A DNA stretch of 64,000 nucleotides from Sophora flavescens (Eukaryota; Streptophyta; Magnoliopsida; Fabales; Fabaceae): positions 105,859,054-105,923,053 of the forward strand of contig CM061070.1 in assembly GCA_030762895.1 (NCBI GenBank), given 5' to 3'. This document shows, one piece after another, positions 47,653 through 59,344 of this stretch. Position 1 is the stretch's first letter. The number at the start of each line of letters is the position of its first letter. A program made the translations under genes and the position numbers. The notes below the pieces were generated by a model, which worked only from the letters and a program-made list of their open reading frames with translations, made no database searches and had not been told where the DNA came from.

Positions 47653-50600
47653 ATCACAAGGAAATTGGGTAGACACCTAATACTAATGCTCTTCAAAAAG
47701 AGAAAAAGGATTTTTCCAATCCAAGTTGATGGGTTGGTGTATAAATACAACACTTCCTGATATGGTTTGAGATGGGTTGATGTAAAATTCCTTTTGTTTA
47801 GGGACTTTTTTTTATAAGCAAAATGTATTATAAATTGAGTACAAGGAATACTCAATCCATATATACTGTATCAAAGAAGAATTACACGAAAGCAGAACAA
47901 AAGCTACTACACAACTTAAAGCACAATAATACAGCTAGAAGGTTGTGTTCTGTAATCTATTGGTGGAGTATTTATAATTTTTTAGGATGACTGCTTCTAG
48001 GTGGTAATGTCAATTATAAAACCAATACTACTTTGACTTTTTTTGGCTCATTATTTTATTTACGGTTGAAGGTTTTTGGTGATGATGTAAAAAGGTTGGT
48101 ACCCTTTATACTCCATTCCAATATATTGGGTTTATAAAAAAATATATGACAAAACATGCATAATCCTTGTTTTCCAAAGACCGACCAATCTAAACTCTAA
48201 GGGCTCGTTTGGTGGTCAGGATAGGATAGGGGCGGATAGGATAAGAGAGCAGGATAGGAGTAGGATATGATATGAGCATGATAAACTGTTATCCTATCCG
48301 ACGTTTGGTGTCCACCAGATAACCAACTGGATAGCATTGTAATTTCAGTACGAATTTTAAAATTTTCGTTTTTGTTCCGAATGTTTTCATATTTTATTAG
48401 ATTTTAGTTTTTTATAATTTTTATTTTTTAAGATTATATAAAAAGACAAAATTGTCCTTGTGATAAAATTATATATAATATTTTAAAATTTTAAAATATT
48501 GTTTAGCTTAAATTAATTTTGTTATAATTTTAAATAATCATTTTTAGTTTTAACTTTACGTATAGTTAAATTATTAGAATATTTTCTATTTATTTTTCAT
48601 TTTTCTAAATAATGTGAAGTAACAAAATTAGCCTCGTGACAAAATAAAAATAATTTGTAATTAATTATTAATATTTTTATTATTTTATGTTTTATTATAC
48701 TTTTTTTGGTAACCATATTATATTTTATTATACTTTAATTATTTTATATATAAAAATATTTTTATACTTTATTATACTATAAATCACCTTATCCTATCCT
48801 GTTGAGTTCTAACCCAGCTCCCCCCTCAAGATAGAATTTTAACTAGATGAACATGATATGATAGGTGACAGGATTGGTTTATCCTATCCTGTTGGCTCAC
48901 CAAACAATAGTTTCAGACAGGATATGATAGCTTATCATATCCTGTCTTTCTTATCTTGACCACCAAACGAGCCCTAAAGTTTCCAATTGTAGATGCTATT
49001 TGTAGCCCCTGATTACATTTGTGTCTTTAATTCTTCCCCAACTAACTTTAATCCTGAACTGATCTACTTCACCTATATATTCCCTGTGACTATAACCCTA
49101 GAATCCAAAATCCCTTATTTGTTGCTTCAACCAAATACTCAAAACCTAATAGCTTTTATGATAAATCGATTTATTCCATGTTCAGTTTTCCTGTATCAAC
49201 TATGTAAAGTTATATCTACACTTGGATTGGTTCATAAACATCATATGTTAATAATTTAGAAGAAAAGAAAAGAAAAATACCATAATGGCAATGATCAACA
49301 AGTATCAATGAATCAACCAATAAAATAAAAGGAGCCATATATACACTATATAAATATGATTCATGAATCATCATAAATATGATGCATTAACTTCAGAACA
49401 AGAATGTACCCAAACAATATAATATATTACAGAAATTCTGAATTCGGAGAATTTAAATTTCAATAATCAAAATTTGGGGATTATATAGACTCACCTCCGC
49501 ATCTTTCTTTGCTATCACAAGACGTCCATTCTTGGCTACAGTATCACTGGGACTCGGTACTTTTTGGAACAAAGTAGTTTTTGTAGAATTGAGGCTTAAA
49601 TCATGTTGTTAAGGATTCCATGTGCCGAATGAAATTAATTAAGTTTATTTTAGAACCAAAATGAACTCGGATAATATATATCGGGAATAAACTAAACGAT
49701 GAAAACTCAAGATAAAAAATGAAACTCTTGATCAAAGATACTCTCCTAGTACTTTTGAATGCTTCTTCTCAGGAGGGTTCAATCCAGATGAAACCCCAAT
49801 AGGCCTTGCACCATCTACACGAGGCTCAGAAGACATAGCCATTTCACTTGATGAAATATTGGCAATTGGATTGGCTTCAATTACAGAAGTTTGTTCTTTG
49901 CATGGTGATGTTAGTTGAACATCTGTCTCAGGAGATACTGTAGAAGACATGGTTAAATTATCATTGAAAAACAATCATTTGCAAAGTTATAGTTTCAGCA
50001 ATATAGATAGCCATTTAGTTACCACAACTCAATCTCCAATAAATATTTGATTTTCAAGTTTAAAAGAGACAGATGTAAACAATTTCTATTATTTTCAACC
50101 AAAGAAAATTACTGATGGATATATAGTCTGACAAGCATAAATTACTTGCAATTAATGGATCATTTCTTCCGTGATTCCAGAAGATGAGATCATATACAGT
50201 GAAGGTTCAAACAAAAGATAAAAGATGTTTTTTGGATCTTTTTTAGCTCGGTTCTATAACTTTTTCTAATTGTTTTGTTATGGATTCGAGTGTCCCTTAT
50301 ACTCTTTAAATATATTTCTTTGTGTTTGAAAGTAGGAAAAAAAAAAAAAACACAGGCAGGCTGCTATGCAAACTATGCAACAAAGGGTCGAAATTCATTT
50401 TCTTTCCTTTGCTTCATTACATTTGGCAGGGTGCATCTTTTGTGGAATAGACATATATACTTGATAATTGATATATTCATGAGTTTGAATACCCCTTATA
50501 TAGTCATATTAATACATGTTATCTTGTTTGCTCATAAAGAAAAACTATTTATTGATTATAATAAATTGAGTTTCAATGGGTAAGGTAACGAAGAAATACC

Positions 50601-50876
50601 TATCATTGGTTGAGCATATGATTCATTCTTGAAACAATCATTCACAGGCAGGTGTGCACTATCCGCCTAAAATAAAAATTATAGAGCTAATTAATACAAT
50701 GGAATTTAAACTTTACACATTGAGCTAGCACAATATAGTAACTAGAAAAGTTGATAAGTAGCCAGGAGAACCAAAACACACAAATCTGGTTGGAACTAAA
50801 CATGTAGGAGCCTATTTCCATGAATGTCCTTTTCCATAGCATCAAAGTTGAAAAGAAGGAAATATGAGAATTAATG

Positions 50877-50946
<70 letters not shown>

Positions 50947-53900
50947 AGAAACAGATACATATATACTGTTAAGTTGGAAAAGGTTTGATTTTTTATTCTC
51001 ACCTGAATAAGAGATTTCTTTTTGCAATCTACACAACAAATGCCTCCAAAATCCATGAAAACAAAGTCTTTGCGTGACATAATGCATCCGGTATGCAAAG
51101 GCTGACAAACCAAATCAACGCTACTTATTTTAATATGAATATTGAAAGTTAAGACATCAATTAAAGGTTGTGTATAATTTACAAAAGAGATAACACACTA
51201 AGTCTCCTATCAAGCTAAGAAATAAAAATGAATAGATAAAAAGTTCCATTCTTACCTTTTGACATTTTTTACAATTGCTCCAACCACTTGTTTCTCGGTG
51301 AAATGTCTGACAAAATGTTCCATTTTCGTAAGCAGAGCTACATTTTCAAGGATCAAACTAGTTAGTATATAAAGAAATTATAAAAATGAATTAGGTTATA
51401 AATGATTAATTACATAAAGAAACTATGGTAAGAATCAAATAATTAAAGCAAATATTTTGGACTAAACAACAACATTTAAGCAACTTGTTCGATTGTCTAT
51501 ATATTTGTAATTGGCAAGCAAGAGGCAAACATAATAGAAATTAGAAACATTACCTATAACAAGATCTCAAATTCTGTTACGTTAGGTATGATAAATTTTA
51601 ATGATTTTATTATAACTTTATGACTATCCCAACTAATTAATTAACAACATGCACCCTATCGATTACTGTTCTCTGCAGGTGGTAAGCAAAGTTGAAGCCT
51701 AATTCCTGCCACCGAACTAAGGAACATATGCATGGGTAACACTTCATTCACGAAGGCACTGCCTACCTCTTTAGCTAAGTAAGGAAGGCTTAGAGGAATG
51801 AGCTTATTAGGTAAAGAAGACCAAAGAAGTTTCCACCACCACTAGTATTGAGTCCAAGGTTTTAAATTATGGTTGCGATGACGTTAGGGTTATGATTCCG
51901 ACCATTGCGATCTGATGTAGTTATATTGCTGATCTACAATTACGGTCCAATGCGATTGCGGCAACTGCCACAATCGAGATGTTGCGGCCACATCACATGA
52001 TGCGTTTGGCAATTTGAAACCTTGAGCTTGACTAACGAATGAAACATAGGCCTACCCCTCTGCATTAATTGTCCTAATTCCCAAAAGCATTGATCTCCAT
52101 TTCAAAGTGTAGCCCAAAATTAGGCATAGCTAATATTGCAGGTAATTTTTCCATTGTGTCCTTCAACTCTCGAAGTGCCCTTTGAGTGTCATCTGTCTAT
52201 TTAAAATTGCTTTTTTTTTTCTTTTTCAAGAAACTGCATCAGTGGTATAGCCAGCACCCCGTAGTCCCACAAAAACCGCCTATAATAGCCTATCAACCCA
52301 AAAAACAACCCAAACTCCTGATGTCACCATTGCCTCATTGCTTCCACTTTATCAACTTCAATTCCCTCCATAGAGGTTAAAACAAAAAAAAATATTTCCT
52401 CCATAGAAATTAAATGTCTCAAATACTCCAATTGGGATACACCAACACAACACTTTGTCATTCACCCATAAGGAATGGATGGTCCTTGAGAACAACAAAC
52501 ACCATTCTTAACTAACTAATGTGCCAATATTGATATGTAGTATAGACGTAACATCTCATACTGTTTTTTGAATTGATGATTGTCTCCATAAATCAATGTA
52601 AGTCATTTTAACGTGGTTCATCCTCACTTACACTTTTTTAGGAAAACTTTCTAGGAGGTCACTTATCCCAGAATTGTTCCAAATACAACTTCAGAATTCT
52701 CAAGCGACGGACTCCCAAAAGAAGATGCATCTTGTTGGTATAGTTAGTAGCAATCAATTCTTTTAAGTTATCCTCTACCGCACAGTCTCATACCTACACA
52801 GTTTCACGATCCCTCAAATTAGAGTCTCATACCTGCACAGTCTCGGGATCCCTCTTGTTCCTATGTGAAACCGGATCATTCATTTGTCCCTCTGCCTAGA
52901 ATCCTGTCATCAGAAGCTGCTCCTTGTTCATGCTTAATCTTTGCATCAACGATCACTCCCCGCCTCGTCAGCTTTGGGTGTCACATGTCCACCAACTTCT
53001 GAGTGGCTCGTCCCCAAACCACATCGTACCGGGAAATATAACATCTCAGACTACTCTTTAGATTGAAAAATGTCCCCATAAACCAACACGTGTCTTTCTA
53101 AAGTGCTTTGTCCTCACTCACATGCCTTTATAGGAAAACTTCCCAGGAGGTCACTCATCTCAAAAATCACTCCAAGTCGAGCATACCTAACTTTGGAGTT
53201 CTCAAGTCATGGGCTCCCGAAAAGAAGATGCATCTTAACTATGGAGTTCTTAAGTCATGGGCTCCTGAAAAGAAGATGCATCTTGTTGGTATAGGTAGTA
53301 TCAATCAATTCTTTTAAGTTATCCTCATCTCACAGCAGTCTCATGAACCCCTCAACTATACAGTCTTATACTTGCATAGTCTCAGGATCCATATATATAG
53401 TTCCTATGTGAAATTAGTTCATTCATTTGTCCATTCGCCTAGAATCTTGCTAGGAGCCGCTGCTTGTTCGTGCTTCATCTTTGTAACAACCATCATTCCA
53501 CGCCCTCGTCAGCCCTTTGTCACAAGCCCACACTAGCTTTCACTTGGTTCATTCCCGAACCAAATTGTACCAGGAGATGTAACATTTGAGACTACTTTTT
53601 AAATTGACGGTTGTCCCCATAAAGCAACACGATTCTTTTTAGTGTGTTTTGTCCTCACTCGTACGCTTCATAGGAAAACTTCCCAGGAGGTCACCCATTT
53701 CAGAATTTCTCCAAGTTAAGCACACTTAACTTTGGAGTTCTTAAATCACGTGCTCCCGAAAAGAAGACGCATCTTGTTGGTACAGGTAATATCAATCAAT
53801 TCTTTTAAGCTATCCTAAAATACATAGTCTCATGCCTGCATGGTCTCAGGATCCTCTTAATTGTATAGTCTCATGCCTGCACAGTCTCAGGTTCCCTCTT

Positions 53901-56618
53901 ATTCTGATATGGAATTGGTTCATTCATGTGTCCCACCGCCAAGAAGTCTACCAAGAGTCGCTACTTGTTCATGCGTTATCTTTGCATCAACAATCACTCC
54001 CTGCCCTCGTCAGTCCTAAGTGTCATATGCCTACCAGCTTCCTCTTGATTCGTCCCCGAACCACACCGTACTAGGGGAGGTCTCGCTCTGATACCACGTA
54101 CGTTTAACATCTCGGACTGCTATTTGGATTGACGACTGTCCCAATAAACCTACACGAGTCATTTTAGCATCCTTTGTCATCACTCATATGCTTCCTAGTA
54201 AAACTTCCCAAGAGGTCACTTATCCTAGAATCGCTCGAAGCCAAGCAACTTTTCTTTGGAGTTCAGAGGCCCCAAAAAAGAAGATGCATCTTGTTGGTGT
54301 AGGTAGCATTAATTAATTCTTTTAAGTTATCCTTATACTTGCACAGTCTCGGGATCCCCCAACTGTACAGTCTCAGGTTTCCTCTTGTTCCTATGGAATC
54401 AGTTCATTCATTTTTTCCTCCTCCTAGAAGCCACTCATTATCGATGCTTCATCTTTGCACCGGATAACCAACATTCTCCAACAAGAGATTGGTTTGAGAG
54501 CCCACTTGGAGAATGTTGGTCATCGGGTGAGGAGAATGTTAGGAACCTAAAATTTTTGAAATTATTATTAGTTTTTTATTTATTATTATTTTTAATTAAG
54601 TAGATTCCTATCTTAATTAGGACATTTATTTAACTATGATATTTTAAATTAATTTCCGATTGGGGTTACGGTTATATTGGCAATATGATTGTCAAAATCG
54701 CAATATTTTTTTTAAGATAGGTAAAAATATTATTTATAGAGTACAAGAGGTACTCAGAATGATTTATTGAACCAAACATGAATGATTTAAGAAAAATCCC
54801 TCCCCTCCCCTCTCCTCCAATTCCCTCCAACCAAACACTCTATGTCAAGAAAAAGAAAGAAAAGAAGCCCTGTGTTCGTACACAGTCTTTGTCTCGTGCG
54901 GTTAAGCATTTCTATAAAATTATTAGTTAAAGGCTTTTTATTTGAGGATACAGCCCCCTCAAAGTGGTCATCCGTAGAACCCTAGAGTTCTTATCATGAA
55001 ATTACTTTAAAAAAAGGAAAAGAAATGAAAGGAAGATTAAAATTAAATAAAGATTTCAGAGTGTTTTGGGTAAAGAATAAGGGAAAACAAGCATAATTTG
55101 AGAGAATTATACAACATAGAGTTAGTGAATAGTGAGTCACACTCAAGAAGGATAAAGTTCACCAAATAGGAACACAATAGTTCTCCCTTAATTGTTTTGA
55201 AACATAACTAGTTTATATATCTCATATTCAAGAATGATGAAAGGCCGCTCTTCAAAGAAAACAAAAAAAGTCTCTCAATTGGTTAGACAATAATATGATG
55301 ACGCATTCCATTTGTAAGGTCTTCCATTTAAGTGGAAGATAGCCAATTAACTGTGCCAAGGAAAAGAAAGAAAGTGTAATATCTTCGCTCTTGCAACTAG
55401 GCCATTATAGTTTTAAACATTTGAAACTTGTAACAATGTGATATATATGTCATATTCATGTTATTTCAACTCAAGCAAGTTTGCTTAAAAAAAAAAAACA
55501 AACTCAAGCAAGTATACTCAAACATAATTTAGAAGCCATAGATATTTGTGGAGATGTTTTATGAATTATTATAACAAAATAATATAATGGTAAAATATGA
55601 TTGAACGTTGATGTAAAACTTTTTTACACTATCAACATATATTTATTAAACTCAGAATTTATTCACACTCACATCTTATCTTATTTCAAATATTTAACCC
55701 TCCAAGAAAAAAAACATAAACGGCCAAATCTATGTGTGTAAAGGTGAGGGGTTACTATGAATTGATACCCATCTTTTCAGCCTATTTTTTCGGGATACCA
55801 CTTTAATGAAAGGCAAGCGTTTTCAACTCCCAAAGAAAAAGGTGTCAAAAAAAAAAAAACTCCCTCAAAAAAAAAAAAACAAAAGAAGAAAGAAAGAAAG
55901 AAGAAGAAAAAAATCAAGGCAAGCGCTCAACAGAAATCAATTATGAATGAATGTACTAACATTACGTAGAGCTCTAAAATGAATTGAACAATAGTTGTCA
56001 TAAAAGAATCCCAAAAGCACTTTACTCAAAACACTAATTACAAAATGATTGCAAGAAAATCATGTAACATGAGAAACTTTGGCAGAAGAAAAATTGAGAA
56101 ACACACGAAGAACAAAAACAAAAAAAACGCGATACACAACAAAACTATCAACAAAAACAGAAAAACATTCATACAAATTCACCATTAAGACATTAACCAA
56201 ACAAGGATGACCAATACTACAATCAGAGAATCCAACAAAAAAAAAAAAAAAATGACAACATTACAAACCAACCCACAAGTTTATATATACAGAATTTCTC
56301 TCATCAATCCAACAAGAATTATATAAAAAAATAATAATAAAATCATCAAAATTGCACAAAAAATAAAAAGAAAAAATTATGATGATATGTATTTGATAAA
56401 ATCTACATTAGTCAAACAAACACAACAAATGAAGAAACATATAAAAAAAAAAATAGAGAAGACAATGAAAAGACAGCACACCCGCATGGATCACAGAGGA
56501 GAGACCAACTGCCACTCATAAGCTGCCAGCCATATCTGACGGTGGTTGTCTCAGAATTGCAGTGTAAGCAGCGGATGATGAACTTGGTGTTGCGTCTGTA
56601 CGAGGAAGCAGCAGCCAT
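37807..56618 (-). CDS. VAL/HSI2-like B3-domain transcription factor, copy B (9 exons)
   Basis: CDS exons on the minus strand, 5' to 3': 56618-56482, 51337-51256, 51101-51003, 50666-50600, 49937-49742, 49594-49495, 39875-39701, 39195-39119, 38022-37807. All introns are GT...AG. The joined frame is 1149 nt, 382 residues. The PHD-like Cys/His region spans residues about 17-101 and is complete here, including the VRYGWQLMSG motif that copy A has lost. The B3 domain spans about 202-305 (LFQKV, NGRLVIAKKDAEAYLPKL, YRYWVNSKGRMYVLEG, FYRIEPEGKLLMATKKK). A basic Lys/Arg tail follows (KVYSRRK, KVYERRKASSKKKERE). It ends ITNQKG with a TGA where copy A has CGA. VAL proteins normally also carry a CW domain and an EAR motif; neither is visible downstream. 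This is the better-preserved copy. Its intron 6 is 9.6 kb owing to inserted transposons. Function as a seed-programme repressor is inferred from family only. Confidence 0.83.
40965..41229. mobile_element. CACTA-type MITE, copy B
   Basis: The element is 265 bp with CACTACAAAAAA / TTTTTTGTAGTG ends and the TGT duplication at 40962-40964 and 41230-41232. It is the counterpart of 10866-11129, with a handful of base changes; the internal TTTAGCGACC palindromes are more regular here. Confidence 0.88.
44170..44620. other. Non-coding spacer with CT-rich tract in intron 6 of gene B
   Basis: A pyrimidine run of TCTCTCTCTCCCTCCCTCC type lies at 44184-44218. The overlapping open frames on both strands at 44170-44546 show no conserved motif. 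Nothing else is recognised. Confidence 0.4.
44953..45619 (+). mobile_element. Cassandra TRIM element with well-kept 5S promoter boxes
   Basis: The first LTR (44953 to about 45352) starts TGACACCCGGGGC. It contains a 5S rRNA-like block at about 45150-45262 with AGTTAAGCGTGCTTG (A box) and GGGATGGGTGACCTCCTGGG (C box), close to canonical plant 5S. A PBS TGGTATCAGAGC follows at 45359-45370 and a short internal region at about 45371-45396. A second, 5'-truncated LTR (about 45397-45619) has a second 5S block (45446-45562). It is opposite in orientation to the intron 1 arrays and is found only in unit B. Confidence 0.85.
46760..47571. mobile_element. hAT-like MITE with 8-bp target duplication
   Basis: The ends CAGAGGCGGAAAG and CTCCGCCCCTG (reverse complement CAGGGGCGGAG) are inverted repeats of hAT type. 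The flanking 8-mers AAGTTCAT (46752-46759) and GAGTTCAT (47572-47579) differ at one base, fitting a hAT target duplication. The interior holds a (TA)n tract at 46816-46884. It also has GGGACCAAAATCGCACAATT repeats: two inverted copies near 46965-47060 and about four direct copies of a 60-bp unit at 47145-47335. A long open frame (46670-47065) crosses these repeats and is not a gene. Confidence 0.75.
47145..47335. repeat. Tandem 60-bp repeats, with inverted partners at 46965-47110
   Basis: The unit is TTTTTGAGGGACCAAAATCG plus CACAATTG and a GTTGAGGGACCAAAAGTGCA half. Three and a half copies run in direct order, and the complement (TTTTGGTCCCTCAAAAATTT) occurs twice on the left. The repeats could form a long hairpin inside the hAT-like element. 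Confidence 0.85.
47581..47650. repeat. (AT)35 microsatellite
   Basis: This is an uninterrupted AT run of 70 bp that starts two bases after the right target duplication of the hAT-like MITE. It makes spurious Ile/Tyr open frames on both strands. Confidence 0.95.
48201..48975. mobile_element. PIF/Harbinger (Tourist-like) non-autonomous element
   Basis: The element is 775 bp with terminal inverted repeats GGGCTCGTTTGGTGGTCA / TGACCACCAAACGAGCCC and a 3-bp duplication TAA (48198-48200 and 48976-48978), the Harbinger signature. Subterminal GATAGGATA / TATCCTATCC motifs repeat at both ends. The interior is AT-rich with no transposase. It lies at the right edge of the block unique to unit B. Confidence 0.87.
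50879..50944. repeat. (AT)33 microsatellite in intron 3 of gene B
   Basis: It is 66 bp of AT, against 10 bp at the identical site in gene A (14705-14714). It lies about 60 bp downstream of the exon 3 donor, in sense direction. Confidence 0.95.
51855..52024. mobile_element. Short non-autonomous TIR element, copy B
   Basis: It is the counterpart of 15625-15802 with the same CAAGGTTTTAAATT ends. About 8 bp are lost inside, near GATCTACAATTACGG. Confidence 0.5.
52547..54472 (-). mobile_element. Tandem Cassandra TRIM array, copy B
   Basis: It has the same four-LTR arrangement as 16320-18255, with 5S-like blocks at about 52650-52735, 53140-53290, 53685-53780 and 54210-54295. The PBS near 54085-54098 reads TGGTATCAGAGCGAG on the minus strand, closer to canonical than in copy A. 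The internal 50-bp duplication in the second LTR is kept. Local open frames (53103-53317, 53832-54074) are shadows of the repeats. Confidence 0.85.
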
Positions 56619-56818
56619 TTGAAGTTTCTGAGAGGAGACAGACACATAAGAAAAGACTTGAGAGAGACAATGAATGAGAGTGAGTGACACAAACAAAACC
56701 TGACTTTTGTTTTTGAGAAATATAACCTCCTCATGCTGACGAGACACATTAATTATTTTATTAATTTTTTTTTGTACTCTTGTGATAGTGCGAAGTATCA
56801 ATTGTTAATAGTGATCAA
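56619..56818 (-). promoter_or_regulatory. CT-rich leader and upstream region of VAL-like gene B
   Basis: The minus strand upstream of the ATG has the same CT-rich leader as copy A, and a GTTATATTTC element at about 56717-56728. It differs from copy A by scattered substitutions. No other motif is clear. Confidence 0.35.
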
Positions 56819-56935
56819 TCTTCGTGGAGGAACATGATGGCCAACCAATTTTTTACATCCGGAAAAGTCAGAATTCGAACCTCTAACCAATTACTTAATA
56901 AGAGGCTCATGCCCTTACCACTTGGACCGACCTAA
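56819..56935 (-). mobile_element. tRNA-derived SINE-like sequence, copy B
   Basis: It is the counterpart of 22340-22456, with A-box-like GGTCGGTCCAAGTGGTAAGG and B-box-like GTTCGAATTCTGA on the minus strand. Confidence 0.5.
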
Positions 56936-57085
56936 GTTAGTATTTTATCATTTTATTATTCTAATATAGATGAAGTTAGATATGTTCCTCCACGTCCGAT
57001 TTAAAATTTCATCATGTCTTCATCGACAATCATAGTCCTATATTATGCATTCAAAAGTCATAATTTATTTTGACTTTAAAACACA

Positions 57086-57353
57086 CTCCCTCCGATCTTA
57101 TATATAAAAAATAAATATTTTTTTTGGTCCTAAATATAAGAAACATGCATCAATTTTGATAAATATTAAATGTTAATTTTCAATTTTATCCTCATTTATA
57201 ATATGGTTTATATTTACGAGATAGTATCATCTTTCCATACAAGGGATATTTTTATAAATTTATATAAATATTAATTACAATTAACTTATTTCAATGCATT
57301 TTCTTGATCTGTGTGTTTTAGGGATTTGTTTCTTATAATAGGACCAGAGGGAG
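57086..57353. mobile_element. Stowaway-type MITE, copy B
   Basis: It has a CTCCCTCCGATC left end and a GACCAGAGGGAG right end, followed by TA. It is the counterpart of 22607-22876; its right end is closer to the family consensus. Confidence 0.8.
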
Positions 57354-57929
57354 TATCATAAGACTATGATCTTAGATATGGAGAAAGAATGAAGAGAAAT
57401 TAGATGGAGAAAAATCCATTTTCGGATGGGTTACCTTTTTTTTTAATACGGATGTATGAGGCTGTCTATTATGAATTAAAAAAATATTTTGATATTCAAT
57501 AATTTAGAGATTATATTTTGGAGATTTTAAAAAAAAGCTGAAGTTGTTTTGTATTTGTTTACAATTATAAAAATTATTTTTAAAAATAATTAGTGATTTT
57601 AAGTATTTTGTTTTTTTTAAAAAGCTAATGAAAATGAAAGTAGCTTTTCATTTTAACCATAAAAATGATTTCATTTTCATTAAAAATGATTTTTTTATTA
57701 CAATTAAAGATGCTTTTTTACTTTAAAAAAGGTAAATTTTCATAAAATAATCTGTAATAAACACCCTCTGTACGAGGTCGCGTGAAATACTCACAATTTA
57801 AAAATAATAACACCAATACTAAAAAAACATATATTTATTCAATTTTTATAAAATCAGTCAAAATAAACAAAAAAAATTATTATTTTCTAAATATATTGTG
57901 GATTACAATTTAAAAAAAATTCCATGTCA

Positions 57930-57930
<1 letters not shown>

Positions 57931-57992
<62 letters not shown>
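57931..57992. repeat. (TA)31 microsatellite, copy B
   Basis: It is the 62-bp counterpart of the 50-bp run at 23457-23506. Confidence 0.95.
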
Positions 57993-57995
<3 letters not shown>

Positions 57996-58282
57996 AATGT
58001 AAACACTTTAAATTAATATTTTAACTAATCCTTATTTAATAAGAAGTAAACTGTTAAATGTATCACAACAACTTAAAAAATTAATAATTTTTTTTAAAAT
58101 ATTGATAAACATTTAATAAAAGGTAATGAATACTCTCCATCAATATCTAACTGAAAACCATATACTTATTTAATTTTATAAAATAAGTCACAATAAACTA
58201 ATTTTATTATTTTATGAATACATTGTTGATTAAAATTTAAATTCTTTCCATGTAAGCATAAATATAGATAACAATATTAATA

Positions 58283-58452
58283 TGTGGTTCGTCCGAGTGG
58301 TAAGAAGCTCGGCCCCTTAAACAAACGGTTAGGGGTTTAACTCCTAATTATTGTGCATGGAGAACACCTGATTTGGAGGGGACAACCCTTAAATGTCGTC
58401 CTGGTCCCCTGACGGAGACTAGTCACTAGTTACGAGGGTGACTACTTCGTAC
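58283..58452 (+). mobile_element. tRNA-derived SINE, copy B
   Basis: It is the counterpart of 23799-23968; the length is kept and a few bases differ in the tail. Confidence 0.6.
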
Positions 58453-59344
58453 AAATAACATGATTATAAAAAAACTATAGATAAAAATAAAAATAAATAA
58501 ATAAATACTTTAAATTAATTAATATTTTTCATAAAAAGTAAACCGGTAAATATATCATAACTTTTAAAAAATTAATACTTTTTCAAAATAACGATAAATA
58601 ATTAAACATTTAATAAAAGGTAATGAATACTCTTTCATAAATATCTAAATATAAATGTTAATAAATGTTATACCTTTTTATTAAGAATTAAAAAATATTG
58701 AAAAGATATTATACAAAGGGTCTATTTGGATTGGCTTATCAACAACTTATTCGGACTTATCTACTAACAAAATTACTTATAAAACTGTTTGGGAGAGTTT
58801 ATTACAAGAGCTTATGACACTCCCATAAGCTATTTATAGCTTATTTTTACAAGCTCCGGTGACAAGCTTATGATATAACTTGTGCGGAGCTTGACGCTCA
58901 CTTAAATTTAACTTGTGTTTTTATATCCGAACTCGATTCCGTGTGAGTCCAGTTTAACATTTTATCTTTATATTAGTGAAACCCTTGCGTAATTGCGTTG
59001 GCCAGCTTCCTCTTTGCTTCAAGTCAAAAACCCTTGGCTTTTTTTCCAAAGTGAACCACTTTTAGAAACAATATACCAAAATAACCTCCTTTTGAAACAA
59101 TTTACCAAACTAACCTACTTTTAAATAAAAAATTATTTTTTTGGTGGCGCCAGTTTGACTAGCACCATTGACTTGTTGACCTGCCACGTGGCAGGTCATG
59201 ATCGGTCAGAAAAATTTGCAAAAAAAAATAAAAAAAAAATTTTGACGAAAAAAAGGTAAGCGCCACGTGAAGCACTCTGGTGGAGTGGTGCCAATTTGAC
59301 TGGCGTCATTGACCTGCCACGTGGCAGCTCCTAATTGGTCCGTC
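58453..59344. other. Upstream spacer with G-box palindromes, copy B
   Basis: It includes the perfect palindrome GACCTGCCACGTGGCAGGTC at 59178-59197 and its diverged repeat near 59310-59327. The rest parallels 23969-24889 and shows no gene. Confidence 0.55.

Larger units (their letters stand above)
39876..49494 (-). other. Intron 6 of VAL-like gene B (9.6 kb), with 6.1 kb not in copy A
   Basis: Homology with copy A breaks at about 42918 and resumes at about 49009. The extra DNA holds repeats of 43.0-44.2 and 45.6-46.7 kb, a Cassandra element, a hAT-like MITE and a Harbinger-like MITE. The outer parts match intron 6 of gene A closely, including the CACTA MITE. Confidence 0.75.
51338..56481 (-). 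other. Intron 1 of VAL-like gene B (5.1 kb)
   Basis: It has the same layout as intron 1 of gene A, minus two blocks that copy A keeps (0.52 kb at the B 54760 junction and 1.27 kb at the B 55539 junction). It contains the TIR element and the Cassandra array. The remainder is AT-rich with A-tracts. Confidence 0.75.

Noticed and set aside
47515..47855. Ile/Tyr-repeat open frames on both strands
   Set aside because: Translation of the (AT)n tract.
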